From the NCBI GenBank assembly GCA_034435435.1, contig DAOTXN010000118.1:1-51103 (forward strand): a stretch of 51,103 nt of DNA, in the 5' to 3' direction. Below the pieces are notes generated by a model, which saw only the letters and a program-made list of their open reading frames with translations, had not been told where the DNA came from and did not search any database. Position numbers and translations under genes: made by a program. Origin of the DNA: DAOTXN01 sp034435435 (GTDB lineage: Bacteria; Chloroflexota; Anaerolineae; S140-20). Below are positions 33,646 through 40,988 of this stretch, one piece after another. Within the stretch, counting starts at the first letter, position 1, and the number at the start of each line of letters is the position of its first letter.

Positions 33646-34740
33646 CTATTTTAATGCCCGAATCACGTTATACGACACGTGGCTGTAGCACCAAGCACAA
33701 ATTACCCTACTGGGTGCATTGATTATATTGTTGAACTCACTTCCAGAAATATCATATATATCTGTTATTCTAACACCTGACTTGCCTCCCCATCTCCAAT
33801 GGTCAACCTCAAAAAATCCCAGAACGCGACTGAAGCCCCCTGAAGGATCTCCGTGGGCCCCACTCAAGATGTGAATGGGACCATCGTAATCATCTACCAG
33901 GCTGGCGAATTCATGCTGATTCATCTCACCTGAAATCACCCATAGCTCACCGCCACCTTTATTCCGCACGTTATAAGCATACCCTTCGGGGCCGCTCAAA
34001 CGTCCGCCGAGTGGCTCTGCAATGTCGGAAGCTCTGGGGACAGGCCAGATCGATTCATCCCCCATACCCCGCATAGCGCGCACAGCACGTGAGCTCCACA
34101 GATAACGTGCACCCCTGCCAATCGCCGCAAAGGCCAAATTGGCTCCCACATTGTAGAGCAGCGCGCTTCCAGGGTCATCGCCAAAGATCAGCGTGTCGGC
34201 CAGAGCGCCGGCTCCCGCATCGAGAGCAAAGCCCAGCACACCTGACGTCGCAAAGCCCAACCCGGCGGTCCCGGCAGCAGCAGCGCCAGCGGCGTAGAAT
34301 TGCCAGGTGTCCGGCCCGTAGCCGCGCAGCCACGCAAAGCCTGAACCTAAGCCACCGGCCAGCGCTATTGCACCGACTGCCAGCCACGGAAAGTGCCCCG
34401 ACGGATCGACGTAATTGACCGGGTTATTATAGTTGAACGCGTAGGGATTCCACGCGATGGGATTGTTAACGTCCGGGACGAGGCTGTCCGGCGTGAGCCA
34501 CAGGCCGATGCCAGGATCATACCATCGCGCCCCGATTTTGTACAGACGGGTGGCCGGGTCGCCCGCGCTGAGCGTAGCCGAAGCGTAGATGGAGCCGGTG
34601 TACAGCCGCGTGGTGAGGGTGGCCGGGATCGTGTTATCGAGCAGCCGGCCAAACGCATCGTAGCGCGCCCGGCCCTCCACGACGCCATCTGCGTCGGTGA
34701 CTTCGGTCAGGTTGCAGGTGTGGTTGCTACGAAAGGACAA
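33646..34740 (-). CDS. truncated Rhs end with a caspase/CHAT-like C-terminal tip
   Basis: This 364-residue frame begins in the middle of an Rhs core: NLTEVTDADG, RARYDAFGRLL, YKIGARWYDPGIGLWLTPDS and NNPVNYVDPSG, the usual junction before a variable tip. After a Gly/Ala-rich hydrophobic stretch (about 120-200), the last 110 residues hold PIHILSGAHGDPSG (His296) and RVICAWCYSH (Cys351). The order and spacing recall the His-Gly and Cys motifs of clan CD peptidases (caspases, CHAT). The upstream Rhs repeats and secretion signals are absent, so it is an orphan tip. It may be silent or serve as donor sequence. Confidence 0.82.
   Translation of the reverse strand: MSFRSNHTCNLTEVTDADGVVEGRARYDAFGRLLDNTIPATLTTRLYTGSIYASATLSAGDPATRLYKIGARWYDPGIGLWLTPDSLVPDVNNPIAWNPYAFNYNNPVNYVDPSGHFPWLAVGAIALAGGLGSGFAWLRGYGPDTWQFYAAGAAAAGTAGLGFATSGVLGFALDAGAGALADTLIFGDDPGSALLYNVGANLAFAAIGRGARYLWSSRAVRAMRGMGDESIWPVPRASDIAEPLGGRLSGPEGYAYNVRNKGGGELWVISGEMNQHEFASLVDDYDGPIHILSGAHGDPSGGFSRVLGFFEVDHWRWGGKSGVRITDIYDISGSEFNNIINAPSRVICAWCYSHVSYNVIRALK
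34380..34715. repeat. Rhs-core direct repeat, copy A
   Basis: About 336 bases encoding the end of the Rhs core recur at 36465-36799 in the same orientation with roughly 93-95% identity by eye. Similarity stops abruptly on both sides: inside the tip on one side and a few codons before NLTE on the other. Confidence 0.9.
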
Positions 34741-34796
34741 AGGCCACCGATATTCAGTGACCTCTCGGAGTTCAGCACACTACTAAAAGCAATTGC

Positions 34797-35723
34797 TCAA
34801 AGATGCGATGATTGGAGTGAGCGAGTAATCAGAGGTTTGTTGGCCGTCACTGCACAACGGAAGCCAAGATCATCACCAAGGACAGTTGGAACAAGGCAGC
34901 CTCGATTGGAGCAACTTAGATGCTCAGGGTCATCAAGTGAACTGCAGCCTCTAACAACTCGAAGCTTGCCATCACCCGGTCCCAATGGATTGACCGCTGT
35001 ACCTTCGGTGTACCACGTAGCACTGTACCAGTCATTAACCCATTCACCAACGTTCCCTAGCATATCCAAGACCCCGTAAGGACTCGCTCCTTCTGGATAG
35101 CTGCCTGCCCGAGCCAATCGTTCTCGATGACTAATAGCATGCTCAAGCTCCGAAGTCCAGTCATGAGGGACGTAAGCACGTGCGTAGTGCAACTTGTCAT
35201 AGTCAAATCGATTTCCCCAAGGAAATAGACGTCCGTCTGTTCCTCGGGCTGCTTTCTCCCACTCCGCCTCGGTCAGCAAACGTTTACCAGCCCATTGAGC
35301 ATAGCCTTGGGCGTCATACCAGTCCACATGTGTCACAGGGCAGTCTTCTATAGCCGACGAAACGCTACCGTTTTTCCAATGAGGGGGCTTCCTGTGCCCA
35401 GTCTCGTTACAGAACATATTGTACATTTGGTTTGTTACTTCATACCGATCAATGTAGAAAGCGTCAAGGTATACACGCCGTTGAGGCGTGTTTGCTAGTA
35501 GCTGGTCTTGCACCGTGTGAATCACGTCAGGATGCAAATACCCTGCTTGCACCCAAGAGTCCACTAAACCTACCATAACCTCCACCTGATGGTCACTTGT
35601 CCCCATCAGAAAGCTGCCTGCTTCGACCAGGACCATTGGCATACCATCTTTTGACGAGGTAATTGCTGATGGCAATTGAGTGGAGGAATCGAGTGAATCA
35701 TTTTTGTCTGGATTGCTTTGCAT
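34797..35723 (-). CDS. formylglycine-generating-enzyme-fold (SUMF1) protein
   Basis: This 308-residue protein is a SUMF1/FGE-sulfatase domain from about residue 28: MVLVEAGSFLMGT, YLDAFYIDRYEVTNQMY, PVTHVDWYDAQGYAQWAGKRLLTEAEWEKAARG, then LGNVGEWVNDWY and the C-terminal DDLGFRCAV. It has a Cys-x4-Cys pair (CSNRGC) just before that, reminiscent of the copper-binding cysteines of true formylglycine-generating enzymes, but the surrounding sequence follows the non-catalytic family form. AAGGAG precedes the ATG. It lies between the two Rhs ends on the same strand. Its role there is unknown. Confidence 0.88.
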   Translation of the reverse strand: MQSNPDKNDSLDSSTQLPSAITSSKDGMPMVLVEAGSFLMGTSDHQVEVMVGLVDSWVQAGYLHPDVIHTVQDQLLANTPQRRVYLDAFYIDRYEVTNQMYNMFCNETGHRKPPHWKNGSVSSAIEDCPVTHVDWYDAQGYAQWAGKRLLTEAEWEKAARGTDGRLFPWGNRFDYDKLHYARAYVPHDWTSELEHAISHRERLARAGSYPEGASPYGVLDMLGNVGEWVNDWYSATWYTEGTAVNPLGPGDGKLRVVRGCSSLDDPEHLSCSNRGCLVPTVLGDDLGFRCAVTANKPLITRSLQSSHL

Positions 35724-35795
35724 CGTGCTCTCCTTGATCAGCGTTTCGGCGGTCTGATAAGAACACCATAGCCCATCGCAGGGGGTTCGCCTGGT

Positions 35796-37001
35796 CTAAA
35801 GCGAATCCAGGGTCCCTCGAGTGACTTGCCAAAAAAAACCAGGCCTTGGGTCAACGTATCCGCCTGGAACCGGTGGCCCATGCAGCAGTTCCTGCCATAC
35901 ATCTTGCCATGCCTTAGTGTCCATTATGAAAACATCAAAGTCTTTACCTCCGTGTTGATGATAGCCTTTGGCATAACCACCAACTACATATACATCGCCC
36001 GAGTTGACCTGTTCCACAGCAGCTTGCCAGGCCTTCGCAGATTCGGGCGGCATATCACCGAGTCCTTCGTAGACACTGTCGGGCCAACTTCGCCAGACCG
36101 CTTCATCATCCCATCCAAGCCCACCACCGATGCCGTAGCCGCTCTTGCGGAGACGCAACCGTTGAAAAGCCCGCCCAATAGCATACCCTGCCACATTGAA
36201 GCCGATGTTGACCACCGCATTGCGCGCCAGTGAAGACCAGAATGGCCCGCCCAGGATCGCCGTGTCGATGGCCGTATCACCCGCAATCCCTGCCGCCAGC
36301 GCCCAACCGCCATAACCCGCGTAGCCCAGGCCAAACCCGCCGACCGCAAACGCACCTCCCAGCCCGACCGACGCGACCCACTGGGTGCTGCCGATGTCGT
36401 ATCCGGCTGAGGTCGCTGCCAGGTGTCCGCCAAATCCGCCCAGTGCGAACACGCCGGCGGCAAGCAGCCACGGAAAATGCCCCGACGGGTCGCTGAAATT
36501 GACCGGGTTATTATAGTTGAACGCGTAGCCATTCCACGCGATGGGATTGTTAACGTCCGGGACGAGACTGTCCGGCGTGAGCCACACGCCAATGCCAGGA
36601 TCATACCATCGCGCCCCGATTTTGTACAGACGGGTGGCCGGGTCGCCCGCGCTGAGCGTAGCCGAAGCGTAGATGGAACCGGTGTACAGCCTTGTGGTGA
36701 TGGTAGCAGGAATTGTATTTTCGAGCAGCCGGCCAAAGGCATCATACCGCGCCCGCCCCTCCACGACGCCCTCTGCGTCGGTGATTTCGGTGAGATTGCC
36801 CAGGTAGTCGCGGTGCAGGTAGTAGACGGTGGAGGTGGTCACCCACCCGCTGTCCGTTTCATAGGGATATTCTGTCCGCAGCGCCACGGACTGTCCGCCA
36901 ACTGGGGGCGCGGCCCGGTCGTGGCAACGGCGCCGGGCGGCCAGCCTGGCGGTTGTACGTCGGGCAACGGCGGCGATGAGGCGCATCCGACCGCCGCCCA
37001 C
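35796..37001 (-). CDS. truncated Rhs end with a nucleotidyltransferase-like tip
   Basis: This 401-residue frame becomes Rhs-like at about residue 33 (GGQSVALRTEYP, YYLHRDYLGNLTEITDAEG, RARYDAFG, YDPGIGVWLTPDS, NNPVNFSDPSG). After a Gly-rich hydrophobic stretch (about 155-260), the C-terminal tip reads VYVVGGYAKGY and then KDFDVFIMD (Gly341-Gly342 and Asp354/Asp356). This resembles the GG/GS...DxD metal site of Pol-beta-type nucleotidyltransferases. The first 32 residues look like chance open frame, and the true 5' end is missing, so this is probably an orphan tip. No immunity gene is recognised immediately after it; the next gene is the SUMF1-like one. Confidence 0.8.
   Translation of the reverse strand: MGGGRMRLIAAVARRTTARLAARRRCHDRAAPPVGGQSVALRTEYPYETDSGWVTTSTVYYLHRDYLGNLTEITDAEGVVEGRARYDAFGRLLENTIPATITTRLYTGSIYASATLSAGDPATRLYKIGARWYDPGIGVWLTPDSLVPDVNNPIAWNGYAFNYNNPVNFSDPSGHFPWLLAAGVFALGGFGGHLAATSAGYDIGSTQWVASVGLGGAFAVGGFGLGYAGYGGWALAAGIAGDTAIDTAILGGPFWSSLARNAVVNIGFNVAGYAIGRAFQRLRLRKSGYGIGGGLGWDDEAVWRSWPDSVYEGLGDMPPESAKAWQAAVEQVNSGDVYVVGGYAKGYHQHGGKDFDVFIMDTKAWQDVWQELLHGPPVPGGYVDPRPGFFWQVTRGTLDSL
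36465..36799. repeat. Rhs-core direct repeat, copy B
   Basis: This is the partner of the repeat at 34380-34715. Rhs similarity here continues further upstream (to about 36905) than in copy A, so copy A carries the shorter piece. Confidence 0.9.
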
Positions 37002-37021
37002 GTTTGAAAAGTAGACAAGAC

Positions 37022-37049
37022 TTGGCCGAAAACGAGAATGTGATAAAAT
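37022..37049 (+). promoter_or_regulatory. promoter of sodN
   Basis: TTGGCC (37022-37027), 16 bases, then TAAAAT (37044-37049), which matches the -10 consensus at five of six positions. It lies about 45 bases before the sodN start. I see no clear Nur-type operator. Confidence 0.55.
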
Positions 37050-37094
37050 AAATTACATATATCCGACCTGTATTTCGAGAAAGGAGACAGTGTA

Positions 37095-37556
37095 ATGTTA
37101 GACAGAATCAAAGCTTTGTTCCCGGCAGCAGAGGTTGAGGCCCACTGCGACGGCCCGTGCGGCGTATATGATCCGGCTTCGGCCCGCATCGCGGCTGAAG
37201 CGGCGCTCTCGATGACCAAAAAGATGATGGCGCTCGCACCGCCGGCTATGGACGATCCCAAGGCCATGGTGGCCTATCTCAACACGATGGCGCGTTACAT
37301 CCAGATCAAGGAAGAGCAGGCCCACCTGGCCAAGACCGAGTTGTTGGTCCTGTGGACCGATTATTTCAAGCCCCAACACCTGGAGCAATTCCCCGACCTG
37401 CACGACATTTTCTGGCAAGCCGCCAAACTGTGCTCCGCCGTCAAGGTGGAGGTAAACGTTGAAAAGGCGCAGCAGCTCATCGACACGATCAACAAGATTC
37501 ACGGAATATTCTGGGCCACCAAGAATCGGGACGTCAAGTTCTATCTGGCCAGCTAG
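37095..37556 (+). CDS. sodN: nickel superoxide dismutase
   Basis: This 153-residue protein is a nickel-dependent superoxide dismutase, converting superoxide to oxygen and hydrogen peroxide. A 16-residue leader ends just before His17, and the nickel hook follows as HCDGPCGVYDP, with His1, Cys2 and Cys6 of the mature enzyme. The usual Leu at position 4 is Gly here. The rest is the expected four-helix bundle. AAAGGAG precedes the ATG. The next gene encodes the leader peptidase. Confidence 0.95.
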   Translation: MLDRIKALFPAAEVEAHCDGPCGVYDPASARIAAEAALSMTKKMMALAPPAMDDPKAMVAYLNTMARYIQIKEEQAHLAKTELLVLWTDYFKPQHLEQFPDLHDIFWQAAKLCSAVKVEVNVEKAQQLIDTINKIHGIFWATKNRDVKFYLAS

Positions 37557-37560
37557 GGCA

Positions 37561-37911
37561 GTGGACTCACTCCCGCGCAGCCGCCCCGGTGAGATGCTGT
37601 TATGGCTGCTGAGGCTCCGGCGGCGCTTCCGCGTCACCGGAGCCTCTATGGCCCCGCTGCTCAATCCAGGCGACGAGATTCTGATCGACCCACGCGCTTA
37701 TCGACGCGCCAATCCTCGCCAGGGAGATATTGTGGTGGCGCGACACCCCTACCGCACCGACCTGCGCCTGGTCAAGCGGGTGGCGGCGGTGCTCGAAAAC
37801 GGCCATTGCGTACTAGAGGGGGATAACCCCGCCGAGAGCACTGACAGTCGCTCCTTTGGCGCGCTCCCCCCCCAACGCATCCTGGGGCGCGTCACCAGCC
37901 GCTTGGGTTAA
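37561..37911 (+). CDS. sodX: Ni-SOD maturation protease (signal-peptidase-like)
   Basis: This protein of about 116 residues is an S26-family peptidase that removes the leader of SodN so that nickel can bind the new N-terminus. It shows VTGASMAPLLNPGDEILID (nucleophile Ser29) and RLVKRVAAV (general base Lys72), then LEGDNPAESTDSRSFG. No membrane segment is obvious. The start is taken as the GTG 4 bases after the sodN stop because the family has the PRSRPGE stretch at its N-terminus; an ATG at 37594 is the alternative. Confidence 0.9.
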   Translation: MDSLPRSRPGEMLLWLLRLRRRFRVTGASMAPLLNPGDEILIDPRAYRRANPRQGDIVVARHPYRTDLRLVKRVAAVLENGHCVLEGDNPAESTDSRSFGALPPQRILGRVTSRLG

Positions 37912-37917
37912 GATTCG

Positions 37918-37978
37918 ACCACCAAGACTCCAAGACACAAAGGCAGGAACGACCAACTTGGCTTTGTGGCTTGGTGGT
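37918..37978. repeat. intergenic inverted repeat (ACCACCAAG type)
   Basis: ACCACCAAG (37918-37926) with ACAAAG after it pairs with CTTTGT and CTTGGTGGT (37970-37978). Related words recur around 39750 and 39900, so this is a dispersed intergenic repeat. Confidence 0.7.
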
Positions 37979-37993
37979 AAAAAGGAATACCAG

Positions 37994-38737
37994 ATGAATA
38001 CCCATCCCCTATCTGGTCGCACCGCGCTGGTGACGGGCGGCGCACATCGCGTGGGTAAAGCCATTGTGTTGGCGCTGGCCGGGGCCGGGGCCGATCTCCT
38101 CATCCATTACCATCGCTCGGCCAGCGCAGCCGACGCCACGTCGAACGAAATTCAATCATTGGGCCGACGGGCGCAGGCCGTCCAGGCCGATATGGGCGAC
38201 GTAGGGCAGATTCAAGCGTTATTCAAACACATCGAGCGCGAATTTGGCCGGCTCGATATTCTGGTCAACAGCGCCTCGGTGTTTGAGGCGGTGCATTTCC
38301 TGGACATGACGCCCCGACAATGGGACGATACACTGGCCGTCAACCTGCGCGGACCGGCCTTTTGCGCCCAGGCCGCGGCGCGACTCATGCTGGCGCAAGG
38401 CGGCGGTCATATCATCAACATCGCCGACGTGATTGGCCTGCGGCCCTGGCCGCGCTTTCCGCACCATTCAGTGGCCAAGGCCGGATTGATCATGCTCACC
38501 CAGGTGTTGGCCATGGCGCTGGCCCCACAGGTCCGCGTTAACGCCGTCGCGCCCGGGGCGGTGCTCAAGCCGCCGCACATGCCCGACCGGCGCTGGCAGG
38601 AAATCGGCGCGGCCAGCTTGTTAGGCCGGACCGGCCATCCGACCGACGTGGCCCAGGCGGTGCTGTTCCTGGTCCAATCAGATTACATCACCGGCGAGGT
38701 GCTGGTAGTGGATGGGGGGAGCCGGTTTGTGACGTGA
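37994..38737 (+). CDS. short-chain dehydrogenase/reductase with altered active site
   Basis: This 247-residue protein has the SDR Rossmann fold: TGGAHRVGKA (14-23), VNSASVFEA (91-99), VAPGAVLKPPH and the C-terminal YITGEVLVVDGG. The TGGxxRxG form recalls pteridine-reductase-like members that use NADPH. The catalytic YxxxK reads HSVAK, so Tyr is His158 while Lys162 remains, and the Ser position appears to be Asp145. Either the enzyme uses another mechanism or it is no longer a standard reductase. The ATG at 37994 follows AAAGGA; a longer reading from 37856 overlaps sodX. Confidence 0.9.
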   Translation: MNTHPLSGRTALVTGGAHRVGKAIVLALAGAGADLLIHYHRSASAADATSNEIQSLGRRAQAVQADMGDVGQIQALFKHIEREFGRLDILVNSASVFEAVHFLDMTPRQWDDTLAVNLRGPAFCAQAAARLMLAQGGGHIINIADVIGLRPWPRFPHHSVAKAGLIMLTQVLAMALAPQVRVNAVAPGAVLKPPHMPDRRWQEIGAASLLGRTGHPTDVAQAVLFLVQSDYITGEVLVVDGGSRFVT

Positions 38738-38764
38738 AGCGTGAAACGTGAATTCACGCTTCAC
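38734..38764. repeat. 12-bp hairpin between the SDR and DinB genes
   Basis: GTGAAGCGTGAA and TTCACGCTTCAC form a perfect 12-bp stem with a 7-base loop. No T-run follows. It ends just before the AGGAGG of the next gene and could affect its expression or be a small repeat. Confidence 0.6.
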
Positions 38765-38779
38765 GCACCAGGAGGTATC

Positions 38780-39277
38780 ATGAGTGTACGTCAGGACTTG
38801 ATCGTCAAACGCCTGACCGAAGAGGGTGAGGCGGCCCTGGCCTTTTTCAACGAGCTGGCCGAGGCTGATTGGGAGCGCCGCATCTACACCGAGGGAAGCC
38901 AGTGGACGGTGCGCCAGATATTGTGCCACTTTTGCAGCGCCGAAGCGGGCTTTTTACGCCTGGCGCGAGACATCCTGAACGGCGGCGACGGCGCGCCGGA
39001 GGGCATGGACATTGATGAGTTCAACGCAGGCGAGGTAGGTGCGATGGCCGAGCGCACCCCCGCCGACCTGCTGCCCGAGTTTGAGCGTCTACGGGCCGAG
39101 ACGGTCGCCCTGGCGCGCGGCATGGGCGAAGCCGATTTTGAGCGGGCCGGCCGCCACCCGTTCTTCGGCCACACCTCGCTGGAAAAGCTGTTCAAGCTCG
39201 TCTATCGTCACAACATGCTCCACTTGCGCGACGTGCGCCGGGAACTGAAAGGGGAAGCGGATGAACAAGGTTGCTGA
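38780..39277 (+). CDS. DinB-like four-helix-bundle protein (first)
   Basis: This 165-residue protein is a DinB/YfiT-type metal-binding four-helix bundle: TEGSQWTVRQILCHFCSAEAGFLRLARDIL carries the first conserved His, and FKLVYRHNMLHLRDVRREL has the C-terminal His pair. Such proteins often act as thiol-dependent transferases, but the substrate is unknown. AGGAGG precedes the ATG at 38780. Its end overlaps the next DinB-like gene by 17 bases. Confidence 0.85.
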   Translation: MSVRQDLIVKRLTEEGEAALAFFNELAEADWERRIYTEGSQWTVRQILCHFCSAEAGFLRLARDILNGGDGAPEGMDIDEFNAGEVGAMAERTPADLLPEFERLRAETVALARGMGEADFERAGRHPFFGHTSLEKLFKLVYRHNMLHLRDVRRELKGEADEQGC

Positions 39278-39740
39278 GATTCGAGAAAAAAAGCAGGCCA
39301 GCTATGCCGGTCTGGATGAGTTATTCGGTCGTATGACCGAGACCGATTGGGGCCGCCCGGTCCACGGGCACACGGAAGGCTGGACCGTGCGCGATGCGTT
39401 GGCGCACCTGGTCACGGCGGGTGCGGGGCTGCTCAGGGCGGCGCAATTGATGGCCGAGGGCGCTCTCAGGATGTCTCCTGATTTCGATCTGGACCGCTGG
39501 AACCAGCGCCAGGTCGAAAAGCAGGCCGGGCGGACAGCGGCCGATTTGCGGACCGATTTGGAGACGCTGAACGGCCACACGCTGGCCTACCTGGATCAGT
39601 TGTCCGCCGCCGAGACCGCGCTCGACCGGCGCGGACAGCACGCCGTGTTCGGAGACGTCAGCGTCGAGGCCATCTTGAGACGCATCTACCGCCACGAGCG
39701 CGAGCACGCCCAAGAAATCATGACCGCGCTTCAAGGATAA
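39261..39740 (+). CDS. DinB-like four-helix-bundle protein (second)
   Basis: This 159-residue protein has the same layout as its neighbour: HTEGWTVRDALAHLVTAGAGLLRAAQL with one His, a middle helix pair, and ILRRIYRHEREHAQEIMTAL with the C-terminal histidines. It resembles the maleylpyruvate-isomerase-like/DinB_2 group. The 17-base overlap with the gene before suggests coupled translation, and the two may form a heterodimer or result from duplication. Confidence 0.85.
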   Translation: MNKVAEIREKKQASYAGLDELFGRMTETDWGRPVHGHTEGWTVRDALAHLVTAGAGLLRAAQLMAEGALRMSPDFDLDRWNQRQVEKQAGRTAADLRTDLETLNGHTLAYLDQLSAAETALDRRGQHAVFGDVSVEAILRRIYRHEREHAQEIMTALQG

Positions 39741-39749
39741 AACACCTTT

Positions 39750-39909
39750 ACCACCAAGACACCCAAGTTCAAAAGGTGGGTGCTTTTCTTGTATCATCTC
39801 AATATTTCGGGGTCAGCAGGCCGGGCTCCCACGCCCGGCAACCGGCGGCGTGGGAGCCGCCCCTACTTTTTGAGAAGATACCTTTTCTTTGTGTCTTAGC
39901 CTTGGTGGT
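39750..39909. repeat. composite intergenic repeat with nested hairpin
   Basis: ACCACCAAGACAC (39750-39762) at one side and GTGTCTTAGCCTTGGTGGT (39891-39909) at the other form a wide inverted pair. Nested inside is a perfect 12-bp stem GGCTCCCACGCC / GGCGTGGGAGCC (39824-39858), followed by a T-run at 39867-39871 that could end transcription from the DinB genes. No gene is present. Confidence 0.65.
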
Positions 39910-39930
39910 GAGATCAAAGGGGCAGACAAA

Positions 39931-40962
39931 ATGGAGTTAAAGCTGGCGATTCTAGGCTTTGGGAACGTGGGCCGGGCTTTGGCCCGGCTGTTGCTGCGCA
40001 AAGAGACCGAATTGGCGCGCGATTTTGATTTGCGCTTTTCGGTCGTGGGGCTGATGACGGCCCGTCACGGCAGCGCCATCAACCCGGCGGGCGTCAGTCT
40101 GCAGGCCGCGCTTGATGGCTACGAAGCGGGGGCGTCGCTGGAAGACCTGTCTACCCTTGCGCCTCCCGACGATGGCCTGTTGTTTATTCATCAGTGCCCG
40201 GCTGACGTGCTCATCGAGCTGACTCCCATCAACTTGCGCGACGGCGAACCGGCCATCAGCCACATTCGGACGGCGCTGGAAAAGGGCCAGCACGTGGTCA
40301 GCGCCAACAAAGGCCCGCTGGCTTTTGCTTACCGCGATCTGCGCGATTTGGCTACGGCGCAACGGCGAGCTTTTCTGTTCGAGTCCACCGTGATGGACGG
40401 CGCGCCGGTCTTTGGCGTGGTGCGGGCCGGGCTGCCGGCGGCCCGCATCCTCGGCTTGCGCGGCGTGCTCAATAGCACCACCAATTTCATCCTGACGCGC
40501 ATGGAGAGCGGTGCGCCGTTTGACGAGGCCGTGCAAGCTGCCCAGGTTATGGGCATCGCCGAGACCGATCCCAGCGGCGACGTCGACGGCTGGGACGCCG
40601 CCGTGAAAACCGTGGCGCTGGCGAATGTGCTCATGGGAGCCGACCTGCGCCCGGCCGACGTGGACCGAACGGGCGTCCGTGGCCTCACCACCCAGGACTT
40701 GCAAGCCGCACAAGCGCGCGGAAGGCGGGTCAAACTGGTGTGCCGGGCCGAGCGGCAAGGCAGCGTGGTGTCCGCCCGCGTCGCGCCGGAACAAGTGCCG
40801 CTGGACGACCCGCTGGCCAGCCTGGGCGGCACCTCCAGCATGGTCACTTTGTACACCGACACGCTCAAAGCCCTCAGCCTGATCGAGGCGGAGCCGGAGC
40901 CGGCCCAGACGGCCTATGGCGTGCTGGCCGACCTGATCAATCTGGCGCGGGGGTGGTATTAG
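39931..40962 (+). CDS. homoserine dehydrogenase
   Basis: This 343-residue protein reduces aspartate semialdehyde to homoserine on the way to threonine and methionine. It has an NAD(P)-binding start (LAILGFGNVGRALARLLL), VSANKGPLAF, FESTVMDGAPVF and the substrate site GVLNSTTNFILTRME, followed by AETDPSGDVDGWDAAVK with the catalytic Asp/Lys. It lacks the C-terminal ACT domain, as in short forms of the enzyme. The ATG at 39931 begins MELKLAILGFG. Confidence 0.93.
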   Translation: MELKLAILGFGNVGRALARLLLRKETELARDFDLRFSVVGLMTARHGSAINPAGVSLQAALDGYEAGASLEDLSTLAPPDDGLLFIHQCPADVLIELTPINLRDGEPAISHIRTALEKGQHVVSANKGPLAFAYRDLRDLATAQRRAFLFESTVMDGAPVFGVVRAGLPAARILGLRGVLNSTTNFILTRMESGAPFDEAVQAAQVMGIAETDPSGDVDGWDAAVKTVALANVLMGADLRPADVDRTGVRGLTTQDLQAAQARGRRVKLVCRAERQGSVVSARVAPEQVPLDDPLASLGGTSSMVTLYTDTLKALSLIEAEPEPAQTAYGVLADLINLARGWY

Positions 40963-40988
40963 AGCCATCAGCCATCAGCGATTTGGAA

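Noticed and set aside
34797..35723. SUMF1 protein as a sulfatase-activating enzyme
   Set aside because: No sulfatase is nearby and the sequence around the Cys pair follows the non-catalytic family form, so only the fold is claimed.
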